The notes: generated from the sequence alone by a model not told the origin. Shown: positions 34,188 through 43,654, numbered from the stretch's first letter. The stretch: DNA of 64,000 nt from Serinicoccus kebangsaanensis (GCF_008919445.1 NZ_VSLG01000015.1:1-64000); one strand, 5' to 3'. Translations and numbers: made by a program.

Positions 34188-34961
34188 TCAGTGGGTCAGG
34201 ATCTTGCCGAGGAAGTCCTTGGCACGGTGGGACTGGGGGTTGGTGAAGAACTCCTCCGGGGTGTTCTCCTCGACGATGGCGCCGTCGGACATGAAGACGA
34301 CGCGGTCGGCCGCCTTGCGCGCGAAGCCCATCTCGTGGGTGACCACGATCATCGTCATGCCCGACTTCGCGAGCTGGGTCATGACGTCCAGCACCTCGTT
34401 GATCATCTCCGGATCCAGCGCGGAGGTCGGCTCGTCGAAGAGCATGACGGTGGGGTCCATCGCCAGCGAGCGGGCGATCGCGACGCGCTGCTGCTGGCCG
34501 CCGGAGAGCTGTGCGGGGTACTTCTCGGCCTGGTGGTCCACGCCCACCCGCTTCAGCAGCTCCATCGCCCGTGCCTTGGCCTCGGCGCTCTTCTTCTTGC
34601 GCACCTTGATCGGGCCCATGGTGACGTTCTCGAGGATCGTCTTGTGGCTGAACAGGTTGAAGCTCTGGAAGACCATGCCCACGTCGGCCCGCAGCTTCGC
34701 GAGCGCCTTGCCCTCGCTCGGCAGCTCGTCGCCGTGGATGGTGATGCGCCCGGACTCGTAGGACTCCAGCCGGTTGATGGTCCGGCACAGGGTCGACTTG
34801 CCGGACCCGGACGGGCCGATCACGACGACGACCTCGCCCTCGTGCACGGTGAGGTTGATGTCCTTGAGCACGTGCAGGTCGCCGAAGTGCTTGTTGACGT
34901 CCTCGAGCACGACCAGAGGTGCGCCCAGGCCAGAGCCCGGCGACTCACGGGTGTCGGTCAT
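34188..34961 (-). CDS. gluA: Glutamate ABC transporter ATP-binding protein GluA
   Basis: This 257-aa ATPase drives the glutamate importer. Walker A is [10 protein letters not shown], the Q loop is MVFQSFNLF, the signature is LSGGQQQR, Walker B is [14 protein letters not shown] and the switch His is in [10 protein letters not shown] place the start at ATG 34961 (MTDTRESP) because TAGGGT lies exactly 7 nt upstream; a longer in-frame extension is unrelated to the family. It is the first gene of the operon, the same order as corynebacterial gluABCD. Confidence 0.94.
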   Translation of the reverse strand: MTDTRESPGSGLGAPLVVLEDVNKHFGDLHVLKDINLTVHEGEVVVVIGPSGSGKSTLCRTINRLESYESGRITIHGDELPSEGKALAKLRADVGMVFQSFNLFSHKTILENVTMGPIKVRKKKSAEAKARAMELLKRVGVDHQAEKYPAQLSGGQQQRVAIARSLAMDPTVMLFDEPTSALDPEMINEVLDVMTQLAKSGMTMIVVTHEMGFARKAADRVVFMSDGAIVEENTPEEFFTNPQSHRAKDFLGKILTH

Positions 34962-35063
34962 GTCGCGCACCCTAGACGGGTATGCCCGCGCTGGGCAGCA
35001 ACTTCGCGTGGTTGTCACCGCATTGTGACCTTTGCGCCGGTGCGGGTTCTCGCGCGAGGGGAG

Positions 35064-35137
35064 TGGGCCAGGCGGGGCTTGAACCCGCGACCGACGGATT
35101 ATGAGTCCGCTGCTCTGACCGGCTGAGCTACTGGCCC
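35064..35137 (-). tRNA. tRNA with CAT anticodon (elongator Met or Ile2)
   Basis: On the minus strand the acceptor stem GGGCCAG pairs with CTGGCCC. The D arm is GCTCAGCCGGTCAGAGC, the anticodon loop is ACTCATAAT and the T arm is GCGGGTTCAAGCCCCGC. The discriminator is A and CCA is not encoded. It is not the initiator tRNA, since the first acceptor pair is matched. CAT may be read as Met or, with lysidine, as Ile for AUA; the sequence alone does not settle this. Confidence 0.93.
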
Positions 35138-35198
35138 TCGGCGGGTCAGTCTAGGTGTCGCGCCGGGTGCATCCGGCACGGGCGGTGCCGCAGGCCCG

Positions 35199-35618
35199 TC
35201 ACTGGCGCAGGTAGGACTCCAGGTGGTCGCGCTCGGCCTCCAGGGCGTCCAGCCGCGCCTTGACCACGTCACCGATCGAGACGATGCCCTCCAGCCGGCC
35301 GTCCTGGACGACCGGCAGGTGGCGGAACCGGCCCTCGGTCATCGTGGTCGCCAGGTGGGTGAGGTCGTCCTCGAGCGTGCAGGTCTTGACGTCGGTGGTC
35401 ATCAGGTCGGTCAGGGCGGCGCTCTGGTCGCGCCCGCCGCGCAGGTGGTGGACGACGTCCCGCTCGGAGACGATGCCCGCGACGTCGTCACCGTCGAGCA
35501 CGACGACGGCCCCGATCTTGGCGTCGTCGAGCGTCTCCAGCAGCTCGGCCACCGTGGCCGTCGCCGGCAGCGTGGTGACGGTGCTGCCCTTCTTCTTGAT
35601 CAGGTCGGCGACGCGCAT
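35199..35618 (-). CDS. Tandem CBS domain protein
   Basis: This 139-aa protein consists almost entirely of two CBS domains: MRVADLIKKKGSTVTTL onward with GIVSERDVVHHL, and LMTTDVKTC onward with GIVSIGDVVKARL. CBS pairs bind adenosine nucleotides and act as energy sensors. Such stand-alone proteins resemble hypoxic response protein 1 of mycobacteria, but the role here is unknown. TATTTT ends 6 nt before the ATG, a leaderless arrangement. Confidence 0.88.
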   Translation of the reverse strand: MRVADLIKKKGSTVTTLPATATVAELLETLDDAKIGAVVVLDGDDVAGIVSERDVVHHLRGGRDQSAALTDLMTTDVKTCTLEDDLTHLATTMTEGRFRHLPVVQDGRLEGIVSIGDVVKARLDALEAERDHLESYLRQ

Positions 35619-35816
35619 GGCGTGAAAATAGCAGACCGGGTGACGCGACGTCACCCGATCGTTGCCGCACTCCTGCGACGGGTGGGACGCCACGAGTTCG
35701 GTGTGGCACTTGCTCCCTGCGTGACAAGAGAGCACAATGTGACTCAGCACGCGGCATACCGCTCGCTGTGGTCGAGGTCGTTGGGGAAGACGTCCCTCAC
35801 CACACAGGAGGCCAGG

Positions 35817-36332
35817 ATGTCCGCTGTCATGCCACGAGTCATGACTCGCGGGGTGGTGTTCATACACTCCACCCCCACTGCGCTGTGCCCGCACATCGCC
35901 TGGGCGCTGGAGGGTGTCCTCGACACCCGCGTCGCCCTCGACTGGGTGGGTCAGCCCGCCGAGCCCGGCACGATGCGCACCGAGTTCGCCTGGACCGGCG
36001 AGGCCGGCACGGGTGCCACCATCGCCAGCGCCATGCGCGGCTGGGACGGCCTGCGGTACGAGGTCGTCGAGGAAGCCAGCCGAGGCAGCGACGGCGTGCG
36101 CTGGACGCACACCCCCGGCCTGGGCCTGCACACGGCGCGGCTGTCGGCCAACGGTGACGTCGTCGTCAACGAGGACCGACTGCGGCACATCATGGACGAG
36201 GCCGCCGGGTCGGCGGCCACGCTGACCGCCGAGCTGGACCGTGCCCTCGGCGCCGCCTGGGACGCCGAGCTCGAGGCCTACCGGCACGCCGGTGAGGGTG
36301 CCCCGGCCACCTGGCTGCACAAGGTCGGCTGA
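35817..36332 (+). CDS. DUF3145 family protein
   Basis: This 171-aa soluble protein matches the actinobacterial DUF3145 family in length and in RGVVFIHSTPTALCPHIAWA near the start. No enzymatic motif is recognised. ATG 35817 was chosen because AGGAG lies 7 nt upstream. The 200 nt between its start and the divergent CBS gene contain an AT-richer stretch (35630-35760) likely holding both promoters. Confidence 0.88.
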   Translation: MSAVMPRVMTRGVVFIHSTPTALCPHIAWALEGVLDTRVALDWVGQPAEPGTMRTEFAWTGEAGTGATIASAMRGWDGLRYEVVEEASRGSDGVRWTHTPGLGLHTARLSANGDVVVNEDRLRHIMDEAAGSAATLTAELDRALGAAWDAELEAYRHAGEGAPATWLHKVG

Positions 36333-36377
36333 GCCGGCCGGGTGCGACCGCCTGTGAGGTCGCGCCCGCCCGCGCGC

Positions 36378-37490
36378 TCAGCGCCGCAGGTCTGCGGCGA
36401 CCCGCTGGTGCACCTCCAGCATCCGCTGCGCGCTCACGGGCCAGTTGAAGCGCTCCGCCGCCGCCCGGGCACGCGCACGGGCGTGCGGTCGTGCCATGAG
36501 CTGCTCCACCCCGTCCGCGAAGGCGGCGGGCGTCGAGGGCAGCACGACGCCGCCGTCGCCCACGACCTCGTGCAGCGCGCCCTCGTCGCAGCAGACGACG
36601 GGTATGCCGCAGGCCAGGATCTCCAGGGCGGCCAGGCCGAAGGTCTCCAGCGGCCCGGGTGAGATCGCCAGGTCAGCGCGCCCGAGCTCGCCGGCCAGCT
36701 CGCGGCGGTCGGTGATGTAGGAGTGGAAGGTCACCGGGAGGTTGCGCGCCCGGTCCACCAGCTCGTCCAGCATCGGACCGGCGCCGAAGACGGTCAGCTC
36801 GACCTCGTGACCGCGACGCACCAGCTCGCGCACCGTCTCGATCGAGAGCGCGGGGTTCTTCTCCCGGGACAGCCGGCTGCAGTGCGCGATCCGCATGGGG
36901 CCGTCCTGACCCGGCGGCGGTCCGTCGGCGAGGTCGCGCACCGGGGTGAAGACGTCCAGGTCGACGCCGAGCGGCACGACGTCGGCGTCCAGCCCGTTGC
37001 GGTGGAACTCCTCGGCGGCGAACCGGCTCGGGCAGGCGATGGCGTCGTAGTCGCGGGCGCTGCGCTGGTTGATGACGTCGGCCGCCCAGTGCGAGGGACG
37101 CTCGGGCACGGGGGTCCGCCGCACCATGATCCCGGTCATGTTCTCGTGGCTGATCATCACCGAGCCGATGCCGCGGCGACGGGCCCACCGACCCATCCAC
37201 CGCGTCGTCGAACGGTCCGAGACCTCGATCGCGTCCGGCGCGATGGCGTCCATCAGCCGGGACATCCCCACCCTGCTCCAGATGAGGGAGTAGCCGGTCC
37301 CGGGCACCGGACGGGCCGGCACCCGGTAGATCAGGCCCTGCTCCTCCTCGGTGATCTCCTGGCCGGGGCCGGGGATGATGAGGGACGCGCGGTGCCCGGC
37401 CTGCTGGTAGAGCTCGCCCCAGTGGCGCAGCGCGGTCTTGATCCCGCCGGAGGTGGGGCTGACGAAGTTGGCGACGCGCAGGATGTGCAT
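36378..37490 (-). CDS. GT4-type glycosyltransferase
   Basis: This 370-aa enzyme has two Rossmann-like halves: MHILRVANFVSPTSGGIKTA at the start with the acceptor-site glycines, and the donor half with HCSRLSREKNPALSIE and the E-x7-E motif in SPGPLETFGLAALEILACG. It transfers a sugar from an NDP or GDP donor, retaining configuration. The acceptor is unknown. Some GT4 members of this type make mannosylated lipids. It lies 3' of fabF with a 29-nt gap on the same strand, so it could be read from the fab operon. Confidence 0.85.
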   Translation of the reverse strand: MHILRVANFVSPTSGGIKTALRHWGELYQQAGHRASLIIPGPGQEITEEEQGLIYRVPARPVPGTGYSLIWSRVGMSRLMDAIAPDAIEVSDRSTTRWMGRWARRRGIGSVMISHENMTGIMVRRTPVPERPSHWAADVINQRSARDYDAIACPSRFAAEEFHRNGLDADVVPLGVDLDVFTPVRDLADGPPPGQDGPMRIAHCSRLSREKNPALSIETVRELVRRGHEVELTVFGAGPMLDELVDRARNLPVTFHSYITDRRELAGELGRADLAISPGPLETFGLAALEILACGIPVVCCDEGALHEVVGDGGVVLPSTPAAFADGVEQLMARPHARARARAAAERFNWPVSAQRMLEVHQRVAADLRR

Positions 37491-37519
37491 GACGCGGGCA
37501 GCCTATGCCGCCGGGGCGA

Positions 37520-38779
37520 TCAGGACGCGGAGGTGAAGGTCAGCGCCACGTTGACGCCGCCGAAGCCGAAGGCGTTGTTGACCGCCGCCACCTGCCCGTC
37601 GGGCAGGGTGCGCGGCTCCCCGGTCACCACGTCGAGGTCGATCTCCGGGTCCTGCTCGTCCAGGTTGATGGTCGGGGGCACCTGCCGGTGGTGCAGGGTC
37701 AGGACGGTGAGCACCGCCTCCAGCGCTCCGGCCGCGCCGAGCAGGTGCCCGGTCATCGACTTGGTGGCGGTCACCGCGATGTCGCCGGTATGCCCGCCGA
37801 AGGCCCGGTGGATCGCCCGCGTCTCGGCCACGTCGCCGACCGGGGTCGACGTGGCGTGCGCGTTGATGTGGGCGATGTCGTCGGTGCCGAGGCCGGCGTC
37901 CGCCACGGCCTCCTCCATGGCGCGGGCGGCCCCGGCTCCCTCGGGCTCGCCGGCCGTGATGTGGTACGCGTCCGAGGACATCCCCACGCCGTCGAGGTAG
38001 GCGTAGATCCGGGCGCCGCGGGCCACGGCGTGCTCCTCGGCCTCGAGCACCATGACGCCCGAACCTTCGCCCATGACGAAGCCGTCCCGGTTGACGTCGT
38101 AGGGCCGGGAGGCGGCCTGCGGGTCGTCGTTGCGGTCCGACAGGGCGGTCATCGCGGCGAACGCGGCGATGCAGACCGGGTGGATGGCCGCCTCGGTGCC
38201 CCCGGCGACCATCATGTCCGCGCGGCCGGTGCGGATCATGTTCAGCGCCAGGCCCATCCCCTCGGCGCCGGAGGCGCAGGCGCTCACCGGGCAGTGGGCA
38301 CCGGCGCGGGCGCTAAGGTCGAGGGAGACCGCCGCCGCGGGGCCGTTGGGCATGAGCATCGGCACGGTGAGGGGGAAGACCCGGCGCGGGCCCTTCTCCT
38401 TCAGGACGTCCCACTGGCTCAGCAGCGTGTGCACGCCACCGATGCCCGAACCGATCGCCACACCGAGCCGCTCCGGCGCCACCTCGGGCGCGCCCGCGTC
38501 GGCCCACGCCTCCCGGGCGGCGATGAGCGCATACTGCCCGGACGGGTCGTTCCGCCGCACCTCGACCTTGGCCAGCACCTCGAGCGGGTCGGTGTGGATC
38601 GACCCGGCGAAGGTCACCGGCAGCTCGTGCTCGGCGACCCAGTCCTGGGTCAGCGTGTCGATCCCCGAGCGCCCAGCCAGGATCGCCTCCCACGTCTGCG
38701 GTGCGGTGCCGCCCACCGGGGTGGTGGCACCGAGTCCGGTGACGACGACGCGGCGCGAGGTCTGGGTGGTGTCGGTCAT
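37520..38779 (-). CDS. fabF: 3-oxoacyl-ACP synthase II FabF
   Basis: This 419-aa condensing enzyme elongates acyl-ACP with malonyl-ACP. The active Cys is in VSACASGAEG near residue 170. The two His are in NAHATSTPVGD and KSMTGHLLGAAG, and the C-terminal glycine-rich loop is NNAFGFGGVNVAL. AGGAGG precedes the ATG by about 9 nt. It is the last gene of fabD-fabH-acpP-fabF. Confidence 0.96.
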   Translation of the reverse strand: MTDTTQTSRRVVVTGLGATTPVGGTAPQTWEAILAGRSGIDTLTQDWVAEHELPVTFAGSIHTDPLEVLAKVEVRRNDPSGQYALIAAREAWADAGAPEVAPERLGVAIGSGIGGVHTLLSQWDVLKEKGPRRVFPLTVPMLMPNGPAAAVSLDLSARAGAHCPVSACASGAEGMGLALNMIRTGRADMMVAGGTEAAIHPVCIAAFAAMTALSDRNDDPQAASRPYDVNRDGFVMGEGSGVMVLEAEEHAVARGARIYAYLDGVGMSSDAYHITAGEPEGAGAARAMEEAVADAGLGTDDIAHINAHATSTPVGDVAETRAIHRAFGGHTGDIAVTATKSMTGHLLGAAGALEAVLTVLTLHHRQVPPTINLDEQDPEIDLDVVTGEPRTLPDGQVAAVNNAFGFGGVNVALTFTSAS

Positions 38780-38886
38780 GGGCGGCAGCCTCCTGGTGGC
38801 AGTCGGGTGGTGGTGGCGGCTTCCTCGAGGGTATGCCGCCGGCTGGGCCGACCCGGCGCGCCGCGGGGGGCGCCGGGTCGGACGGA

Positions 38887-39135
38887 TCAGCCCTGGTTGT
38901 TCGCGATGTAGGACACCGCGTCCTTGACGTGCGTGAGGTTCTTGACCTCGTCGTCCGGGATGCGCACGCCGAACTTGTCCTCGGCGTTGACGACGATCGT
39001 CATCATGGACAGGGAGTCGATGTCGAGGTCCTCGGTGAAGGACTTGTCCATCTGGACCTCCTCGGCCTCCAGCCCCGTCTCCTCGTTGACGATCTCGGCC
39101 AGACCCTCGAGGATCTCCTGCTCACTGCGTGCCAT
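38887..39135 (-). CDS. acpP: Acyl carrier protein
   Basis: This 82-aa acidic helical protein carries the growing acyl chain on phosphopantetheine. The modified Ser is in DLDIDSLSMMT near residue 41. The C-terminus has DEVKNLTHVKDAVSYI. It sits between fabH and fabF, the standard actinobacterial order. Confidence 0.96.
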   Translation of the reverse strand: MARSEQEILEGLAEIVNEETGLEAEEVQMDKSFTEDLDIDSLSMMTIVVNAEDKFGVRIPDDEVKNLTHVKDAVSYIANNQG

Positions 39136-39215
39136 GTGTCTTCTCCTTGTGTCGGTGGCGATCCTGACCCGGAATCCTGCTCACCCGCCGGGCCACGGGA
39201 GTCAGTGTGCACCGA

Positions 39216-40247
39216 TCAGGGCATCTCCACGACCTGGGCCGCGTAGACCAGACCGGCCCCGAAGCCGATCTGCAGCGCCAGGGCGCCGTGCTGCGCCTCG
39301 CCCTCGTCCAGCATCCGGCTCATCGCGAGCGGGATGGAGGCGGCCGAGGTGTTGCCCGTCTCGGCGATGTCGCGGGCCACCGGCACGTGCGCGGGCAGCT
39401 CCAGCGCCTTCACCATGGCGTCGGTGATCCGCATGTTGGCCTGGTGCGGGACGAAGGCGCCCAGGTCGGAGGGGGTGATGCCGGCGGCCTCGACCGCCTG
39501 CAGCGCCACCGGGGCCATCGAGAAGACGGCCCAGCGGAAGACCGTCTGGCCCTGCATGACGAAGGCCGGCCACGCGATCCCCGCCTCGCGACCCGCGGCC
39601 TCCATGTCCGGCCGCAGGTCGGTCCAGGACTCGCGCTGGGTGATGGCGTCGGCGCGCTCCCCGAGGCTGCCCCACACGGTGGGTCCGATGCCGGGACGGT
39701 CGGACACGCCCACGACCGCCGCGCCCGCGCCGTCGCCGAAGATGAAGGCGGACCCGCGGTCGTGCTTGTCGGTGAAGTCGGAGAGCTTCTCCACGCCGAC
39801 CACGAGGACCGTGTCGGCCGACCCCGCGCGCACCATGTCGTTCGCGAGGCTGATCGCGTAGCAGTAGCCCGCGCAGGCGGCCGACAGGTCCATGGCGGCA
39901 GGGTCCTCGATCCCCAGCCGGTCGGCCAGGATCGGGGCGGCGGCGGGTGTCTGCAGCGGGTGGGTGACGGTGGCCATGAGGATGGCGTCGACCTGCCCCG
40001 GCTCCAGCCCCGCGCGCTCCAGGGCCTGCAGGGACGCGGCCTCAGCCATGTCGACGACGCTCTCGTCCTCCCGGGCGATCCGGCGGGTGACGATCCCGGA
40101 GCGCTGCCGGATCCACTCGTCGCTGGAGTCGATGAACTGCAGCACCTCCTCGTTGGTCACCACCCGTTCGGGTCGGTAGCCGCCGAGCCCGAGGATCCGG
40201 GCGTGGCGCAGCGTGGTCGGGGCCGACAGGGTGGGGCTGGTGCTCAC
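39216..40247 (-). CDS. fabH: 3-oxoacyl-ACP synthase III FabH
   Basis: This 343-aa enzyme starts fatty acid synthesis by joining an acyl-CoA primer to malonyl-ACP. In actinobacteria the primers are often branched. The Cys is in DLSAACAGYCYAI, the His in PHQANMRI and the Asn in ETGNTSAASIP, so the triad is complete. GTG 40247 has a strong AGGAGGT about 8 nt upstream. Confidence 0.96.
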   Translation of the reverse strand: MSTSPTLSAPTTLRHARILGLGGYRPERVVTNEEVLQFIDSSDEWIRQRSGIVTRRIAREDESVVDMAEAASLQALERAGLEPGQVDAILMATVTHPLQTPAAAPILADRLGIEDPAAMDLSAACAGYCYAISLANDMVRAGSADTVLVVGVEKLSDFTDKHDRGSAFIFGDGAGAAVVGVSDRPGIGPTVWGSLGERADAITQRESWTDLRPDMEAAGREAGIAWPAFVMQGQTVFRWAVFSMAPVALQAVEAAGITPSDLGAFVPHQANMRITDAMVKALELPAHVPVARDIAETGNTSAASIPLAMSRMLDEGEAQHGALALQIGFGAGLVYAAQVVEMP

Positions 40248-40295
40248 GGTCGGGACCTCCTGGGGGGCGGGGAGTGGGTGGGTCGGTGGTGCGTC

Positions 40296-41225
40296 TCAGG
40301 CGGTGCCGTGCTCACGCACCATGCGGGCCGCGGCCTCGAGGTCGTCCGGCGTCTTGAGCGCGAGCGTCTCGACGCCGCGCAGGCCTCTCTTGGCCAGACC
40401 GACGAGGGTTCCGGCGGGCGGGAGCTCGATCAGGCCGGTCACGCCCATGGCGGTGAACGCCTCCATCGTCAGGTCCCACCGGACCGGTCCGGCGACCTGG
40501 GCGATGAGGCGGCGCAGCACCTCGCCGCCGTCGGCGACCACCTGGCCGTCGGCGTTGGACAGCAAGGGGATGCGCGGGTCGTGCGGTCCCAACGTCTCGG
40601 CGTGGCGGGTGAGGCGGTCCGCGGCGGGCTGCATGTGGGTCGTGTGGAAGGCGCCGGCCACGGGCAGGGGCACCACCCGGGCACGGTGCGGCGGGTCCTG
40701 CTCCAGCGCGGACAGCTGCTCGGTGGTGCCGGCGGCGACGACCTGGCCGGCGCCGTTCATGTTGGCGGCGGTCAGGCCGTGCCGCTCCAGGGTCTCGGCG
40801 ACCTCGGTGGGATCGCCGCCGAGGACGGCGGCCATGCCGGTCGGGGTGAGGGCCGCGGCCTCGGCCATGCCGAGTCCGCGCTCGCGGACGAAGCTCATCG
40901 CGTCGTCGGCGTCGAGCACCCCGGCGATCGCGGCCGCGGTGATCTCGCCGACCGAGTGACCGGCGGTGGCCGACACGTGCCGGGGGAGTGCCTCACCCTC
41001 CAGCACCAGGGGAAGCGTGGCCAGGCCGGCGCCGACGATGAGCGGCTGGGCCACGGCGGTGTCCTTGATGGTCGCCGCGTCCGAGGTCGTGCCGTGCGTC
41101 ACCAGGTCCAGCGAGGCGGCGGCCGCGAGGGCGTCGATGCGGCTGCGCACGCCCTGGTCCTCGAGCCAGGGGGCGAGAAATCCGGGTGTCTGGGAGCCCT
41201 GTCCGGGCGCGACGATGACAAGCAC
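40296..41225 (-). CDS. fabD: Malonyl-CoA:ACP transacylase FabD
   Basis: This 309-aa enzyme loads malonate on ACP. It begins MLVIVAPGQGSQTPGFL. The nucleophile is in GHSVGEITAAAIAGV near residue 90, and the catalytic His lies in VAGAFHTTHM. GTG 41225 was chosen because the family starts here; an upstream in-frame extension is unrelated. A -10-like CACAGT lies about 6 nt before the GTG. It is the first gene of the fab operon. Confidence 0.94.
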   Translation of the reverse strand: MLVIVAPGQGSQTPGFLAPWLEDQGVRSRIDALAAAASLDLVTHGTTSDAATIKDTAVAQPLIVGAGLATLPLVLEGEALPRHVSATAGHSVGEITAAAIAGVLDADDAMSFVRERGLGMAEAAALTPTGMAAVLGGDPTEVAETLERHGLTAANMNGAGQVVAAGTTEQLSALEQDPPHRARVVPLPVAGAFHTTHMQPAADRLTRHAETLGPHDPRIPLLSNADGQVVADGGEVLRRLIAQVAGPVRWDLTMEAFTAMGVTGLIELPPAGTLVGLAKRGLRGVETLALKTPDDLEAAARMVREHGTA

Positions 41226-41292
41226 CCCCCTACTGTGCCGGTGAGACCCTCCAGATCGCGACACCAAGACGCACCAGGATCCGCGGCCTTCT

Positions 41293-41309
41293 TTGGAGGA
41301 ACCCTCCAA
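41293..41309. promoter_or_regulatory. Candidate FasR operator upstream of fabD
   Basis: TTGGAGGAACCCTCCAA is a perfect inverted repeat (7-bp arms, 3-nt centre) in the spacer between fasR and fabD. A half-site ACCCTCCA recurs at 41246-41253, 55 bp closer to fabD. Both lie upstream of the probable fabD transcription start, as expected for an activator. Assignment to FasR is by position only. Confidence 0.5.
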
Positions 41310-41315
41310 CCCGCA

Positions 41316-41368
41316 GACCGGACAGGCCTTCGGGGACGTGCCTCGACCCCCGCAGGGCCTGTCCGGTC
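41316..41368 (-). terminator. Hairpin terminator after fasR
   Basis: GACCGGACAGGCC (41316-41328) pairs with GGCCTGTCCGGTC (41356-41368), and the inner parts CGGGG/CCCCG also pair. It starts 4 nt past the fasR stop codon. It should reduce read-through from fasR into fabD, giving the fab operon its own control. Confidence 0.75.
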
Positions 41369-41372
41369 GGGC

Positions 41373-42551
41373 TCAGCGGGTGCCGCGCCACAGCCGGGGC
41401 CCGCCGCCCATCCGGCCGAGCGCCAGCGCCACCTGGAGCACCCAGGCGTCCCGGGCGGTGTGCGGGTCGAGACCGACGAGCTCCTCCACCCGGCGCAGGC
41501 GGTAGCGCACGGTGTTGGGGTGCAGGAAGAGCAGCCGGGCGCTCGCCTCCAGCACCATCCCCTGGTCGAGGTAGGCCTGCACCGTGTCCAGCAGCGCGGA
41601 CGGGTGGTCCCGCAGCGGGGCGTAGACCCGGTCCACCAGCATGCGCCGCGCCGGCCCCTCGCCCAGCAGGGCACGCTCGGGGAGCAGCTCGTCGGCGGCC
41701 ACCGGACGCGGGGCCGCACCCCACGCCGGGGCCGCGTCCACGCCGGACAGGGCCGCCCGGGCGCTCCGCCCGGCCGCGAAGAGGTGGGGCACCCGTGGCC
41801 CGACGACGACAGGCCCCTCGCCGAAGGCTCCCACCAGCCGCTCCGCGTCCTCGACCGGCCGGGTCGACCCCCCGAGGACGCACACGATGCGCCGGTCGTG
41901 CGCGGCGGTGAGGCACCGGCGTCCCAGCACCCCGGCGGCGGCGCGCAGCTCCTCGACCACCGGGGTGGGGTCACCCTGCGGCAGCACCCCGGCGACGACC
42001 GCGACGTCGGTGACTCCCTCCCAGCCGAGCTCGGCCGCCCGGGACGCCATCGCGTCGTTGGCCTCCCCACGGACCACGGCGTGGACCACGAGGGTCTCCA
42101 GCCGGGTGTCCCAGCCGCCGCGGTGGTCGGCCGAGCGGGCATACACCCCCGCGGCCGCGAAGGCGAGGTCGCGGGAGTAGCGCAGCACCGCCTCCCGGAG
42201 CGCCTGGGTCTCGTCCGCCGCCACCAGCTCGGGCACGGCCTCCTCGACCGTGACGATCGCGGTGCGCGTCAGGTCCAGGGTCTGGGCGAGGGTGATCGTG
42301 CCCGCCAGGCTGGGCGGTGCGGCCGCGAAGATCTGCCCGGGCGGGCCGGCCCGGGACCCGTCGGCATACCACCCCAGGAGCGATCCGATCCCGGCCTGGG
42401 CCACCAGCGCCACCCAGGAGCGGTCGGCGGCGCCGAGCTCCCGGAACCACTGGTGCTCCGCCTCCATCCGCCGCGTCGCCCGGGTCGCGAGCTCTCCCGC
42501 ACGACGGGTCAGGCTCTCGCGCGGCGCCGGGGAGGAGGTGGGCTGCGGCAC
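41373..42551 (-). CDS. fasR: PucR-family transcriptional activator, FasR-like
   Basis: This 392-aa regulator has a C-terminal PucR-type helix-turn-helix (ASARLLFLHPNTVRYRLRRV, near 335-354) preceded by a GGDEF-like divergent domain. Placement directly upstream of fabD matches FasR of Streptomyces, an activator of fabD-fabH-acpP-fabF. GTG 42551 lies 6 nt after TAGGCT. It is divergent from the GDPD gene. Confidence 0.85.
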   Translation of the reverse strand: MPQPTSSPAPRESLTRRAGELATRATRRMEAEHQWFRELGAADRSWVALVAQAGIGSLLGWYADGSRAGPPGQIFAAAPPSLAGTITLAQTLDLTRTAIVTVEEAVPELVAADETQALREAVLRYSRDLAFAAAGVYARSADHRGGWDTRLETLVVHAVVRGEANDAMASRAAELGWEGVTDVAVVAGVLPQGDPTPVVEELRAAAGVLGRRCLTAAHDRRIVCVLGGSTRPVEDAERLVGAFGEGPVVVGPRVPHLFAAGRSARAALSGVDAAPAWGAAPRPVAADELLPERALLGEGPARRMLVDRVYAPLRDHPSALLDTVQAYLDQGMVLEASARLLFLHPNTVRYRLRRVEELVGLDPHTARDAWVLQVALALGRMGGGPRLWRGTR

Positions 42552-42602
42552 TCCGCGAGCCTAACCCCGCGGCGAGCCGGTCGATGGGTGAGGATCGGGG
42601 GT

Positions 42603-43643
42603 ATGCCGACCCACGCACCTCTCGTCCTCGGTCACCGCGGCGCCAGCGGTCACCTCCCGGAGCACACCCTCGCCGCCTACGAGCTCGCGGCCCGCCAGGG
42701 TGCCGACTACCTGGAGCTCGACCTCGTCGCCACGCAGGACGGCGTGCTCGTCGCCCGGCACGAGAACAACATCTGGGGCACGACCGACGTGGCCGACCGC
42801 CCGGAGCTGGCCACCCGCCGGCGGACGTCGACGGTCGACGGCAGGCAGGTGGACGGCGTCTTCACCGAGGACCTCACCCTCGAGGAGCTGCAGTCGCTGC
42901 TGGCGCGGGAGCGCCTCCCCGCGCTGCGCGACACCCGCCACGACGACACCTGGAGGGTGCCGACCTTCGCCGAGATCATCGACCTCCGGGCCTCGCTGAG
43001 CGCCGAGCTGGGGCGCGAGATCGGGCTCTACGTCGAGCTCAAGCACCCCACCCACTTCGCCTCGGTCGGCCTGCCGCTGGAGGAGCGGATGCTGGCCGAC
43101 CTGGACGCGGCCGGCCTCGCCTCCGGCGACGGGGCGGACGCGGTCTACGTGCAGTGCTTCGAGCCGGGCAGCCTGCGGCGGATCCGCACCGAGCTCGGCT
43201 CACCGTTGCGGCAGGTGCTCCTGGCGACCGCCTTCGACGACGTCCCCTACGACCTCGTCGCGGCGGGGGAGCGGCGCACCTACGCCGAGCTCATGTCGCC
43301 GGTCGGCCTGCACGAGCTGGAGGGCGTGATCGACGGCGTCGGCCCCAGCAAGACCATGGTGCTGCCGTGGGACGCGGACGCGTCGCTGGGCGCGCCGACC
43401 TCGCTGGTCGACGACGCGCACGACGCCGGGCTGGTGGTGCACGCGTGGACCTTCCGCGCGGAGAACCGGTTCCTCCCCGCGCCGTGGCGCAGCGACAACC
43501 CCGGCGACCCGCAGGACGCCGCCCACGGCGACCTCGCGGCCGAGGTGCGGGCGCATCTGGACGCCGGGGTGGACGGCATCTTCACCGACCACCCCGACCT
43601 GGTGGTCCAGGCGCTGCGCGGCGGGCAGGCCGCCGGCGGCTGA
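42603..43643 (+). CDS. Glycerophosphodiester phosphodiesterase
   Basis: This 346-aa GDPD-family TIM barrel hydrolyses deacylated phospholipids to glycerol 3-phosphate and an alcohol. The signature LGHRGASGHLPEHTLAAYE has the two catalytic His. The metal Glu/Asp pair lies in DYLELDLVATQDGVLV, and a later ELKHP is also typical. No signal peptide is seen, so it is probably cytoplasmic. A -10-like GAGGAT lies 7 nt before the ATG. It converges on aceE with an 11-nt gap. Confidence 0.92.
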   Translation: MPTHAPLVLGHRGASGHLPEHTLAAYELAARQGADYLELDLVATQDGVLVARHENNIWGTTDVADRPELATRRRTSTVDGRQVDGVFTEDLTLEELQSLLARERLPALRDTRHDDTWRVPTFAEIIDLRASLSAELGREIGLYVELKHPTHFASVGLPLEERMLADLDAAGLASGDGADAVYVQCFEPGSLRRIRTELGSPLRQVLLATAFDDVPYDLVAAGERRTYAELMSPVGLHELEGVIDGVGPSKTMVLPWDADASLGAPTSLVDDAHDAGLVVHAWTFRAENRFLPAPWRSDNPGDPQDAAHGDLAAEVRAHLDAGVDGIFTDHPDLVVQALRGGQAAGG

Positions 43644-43654
43644 GCGCCGGTGGC

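Noticed and set aside
39207-43643. A 1478-codon stop-free plus-strand frame opposite the fab operon and fasR
   Set aside because: Only its last 346 codons are a real gene (GDPD). The rest is the antisense of fabH, fabD and fasR, open because stop codons are rare at this GC content.
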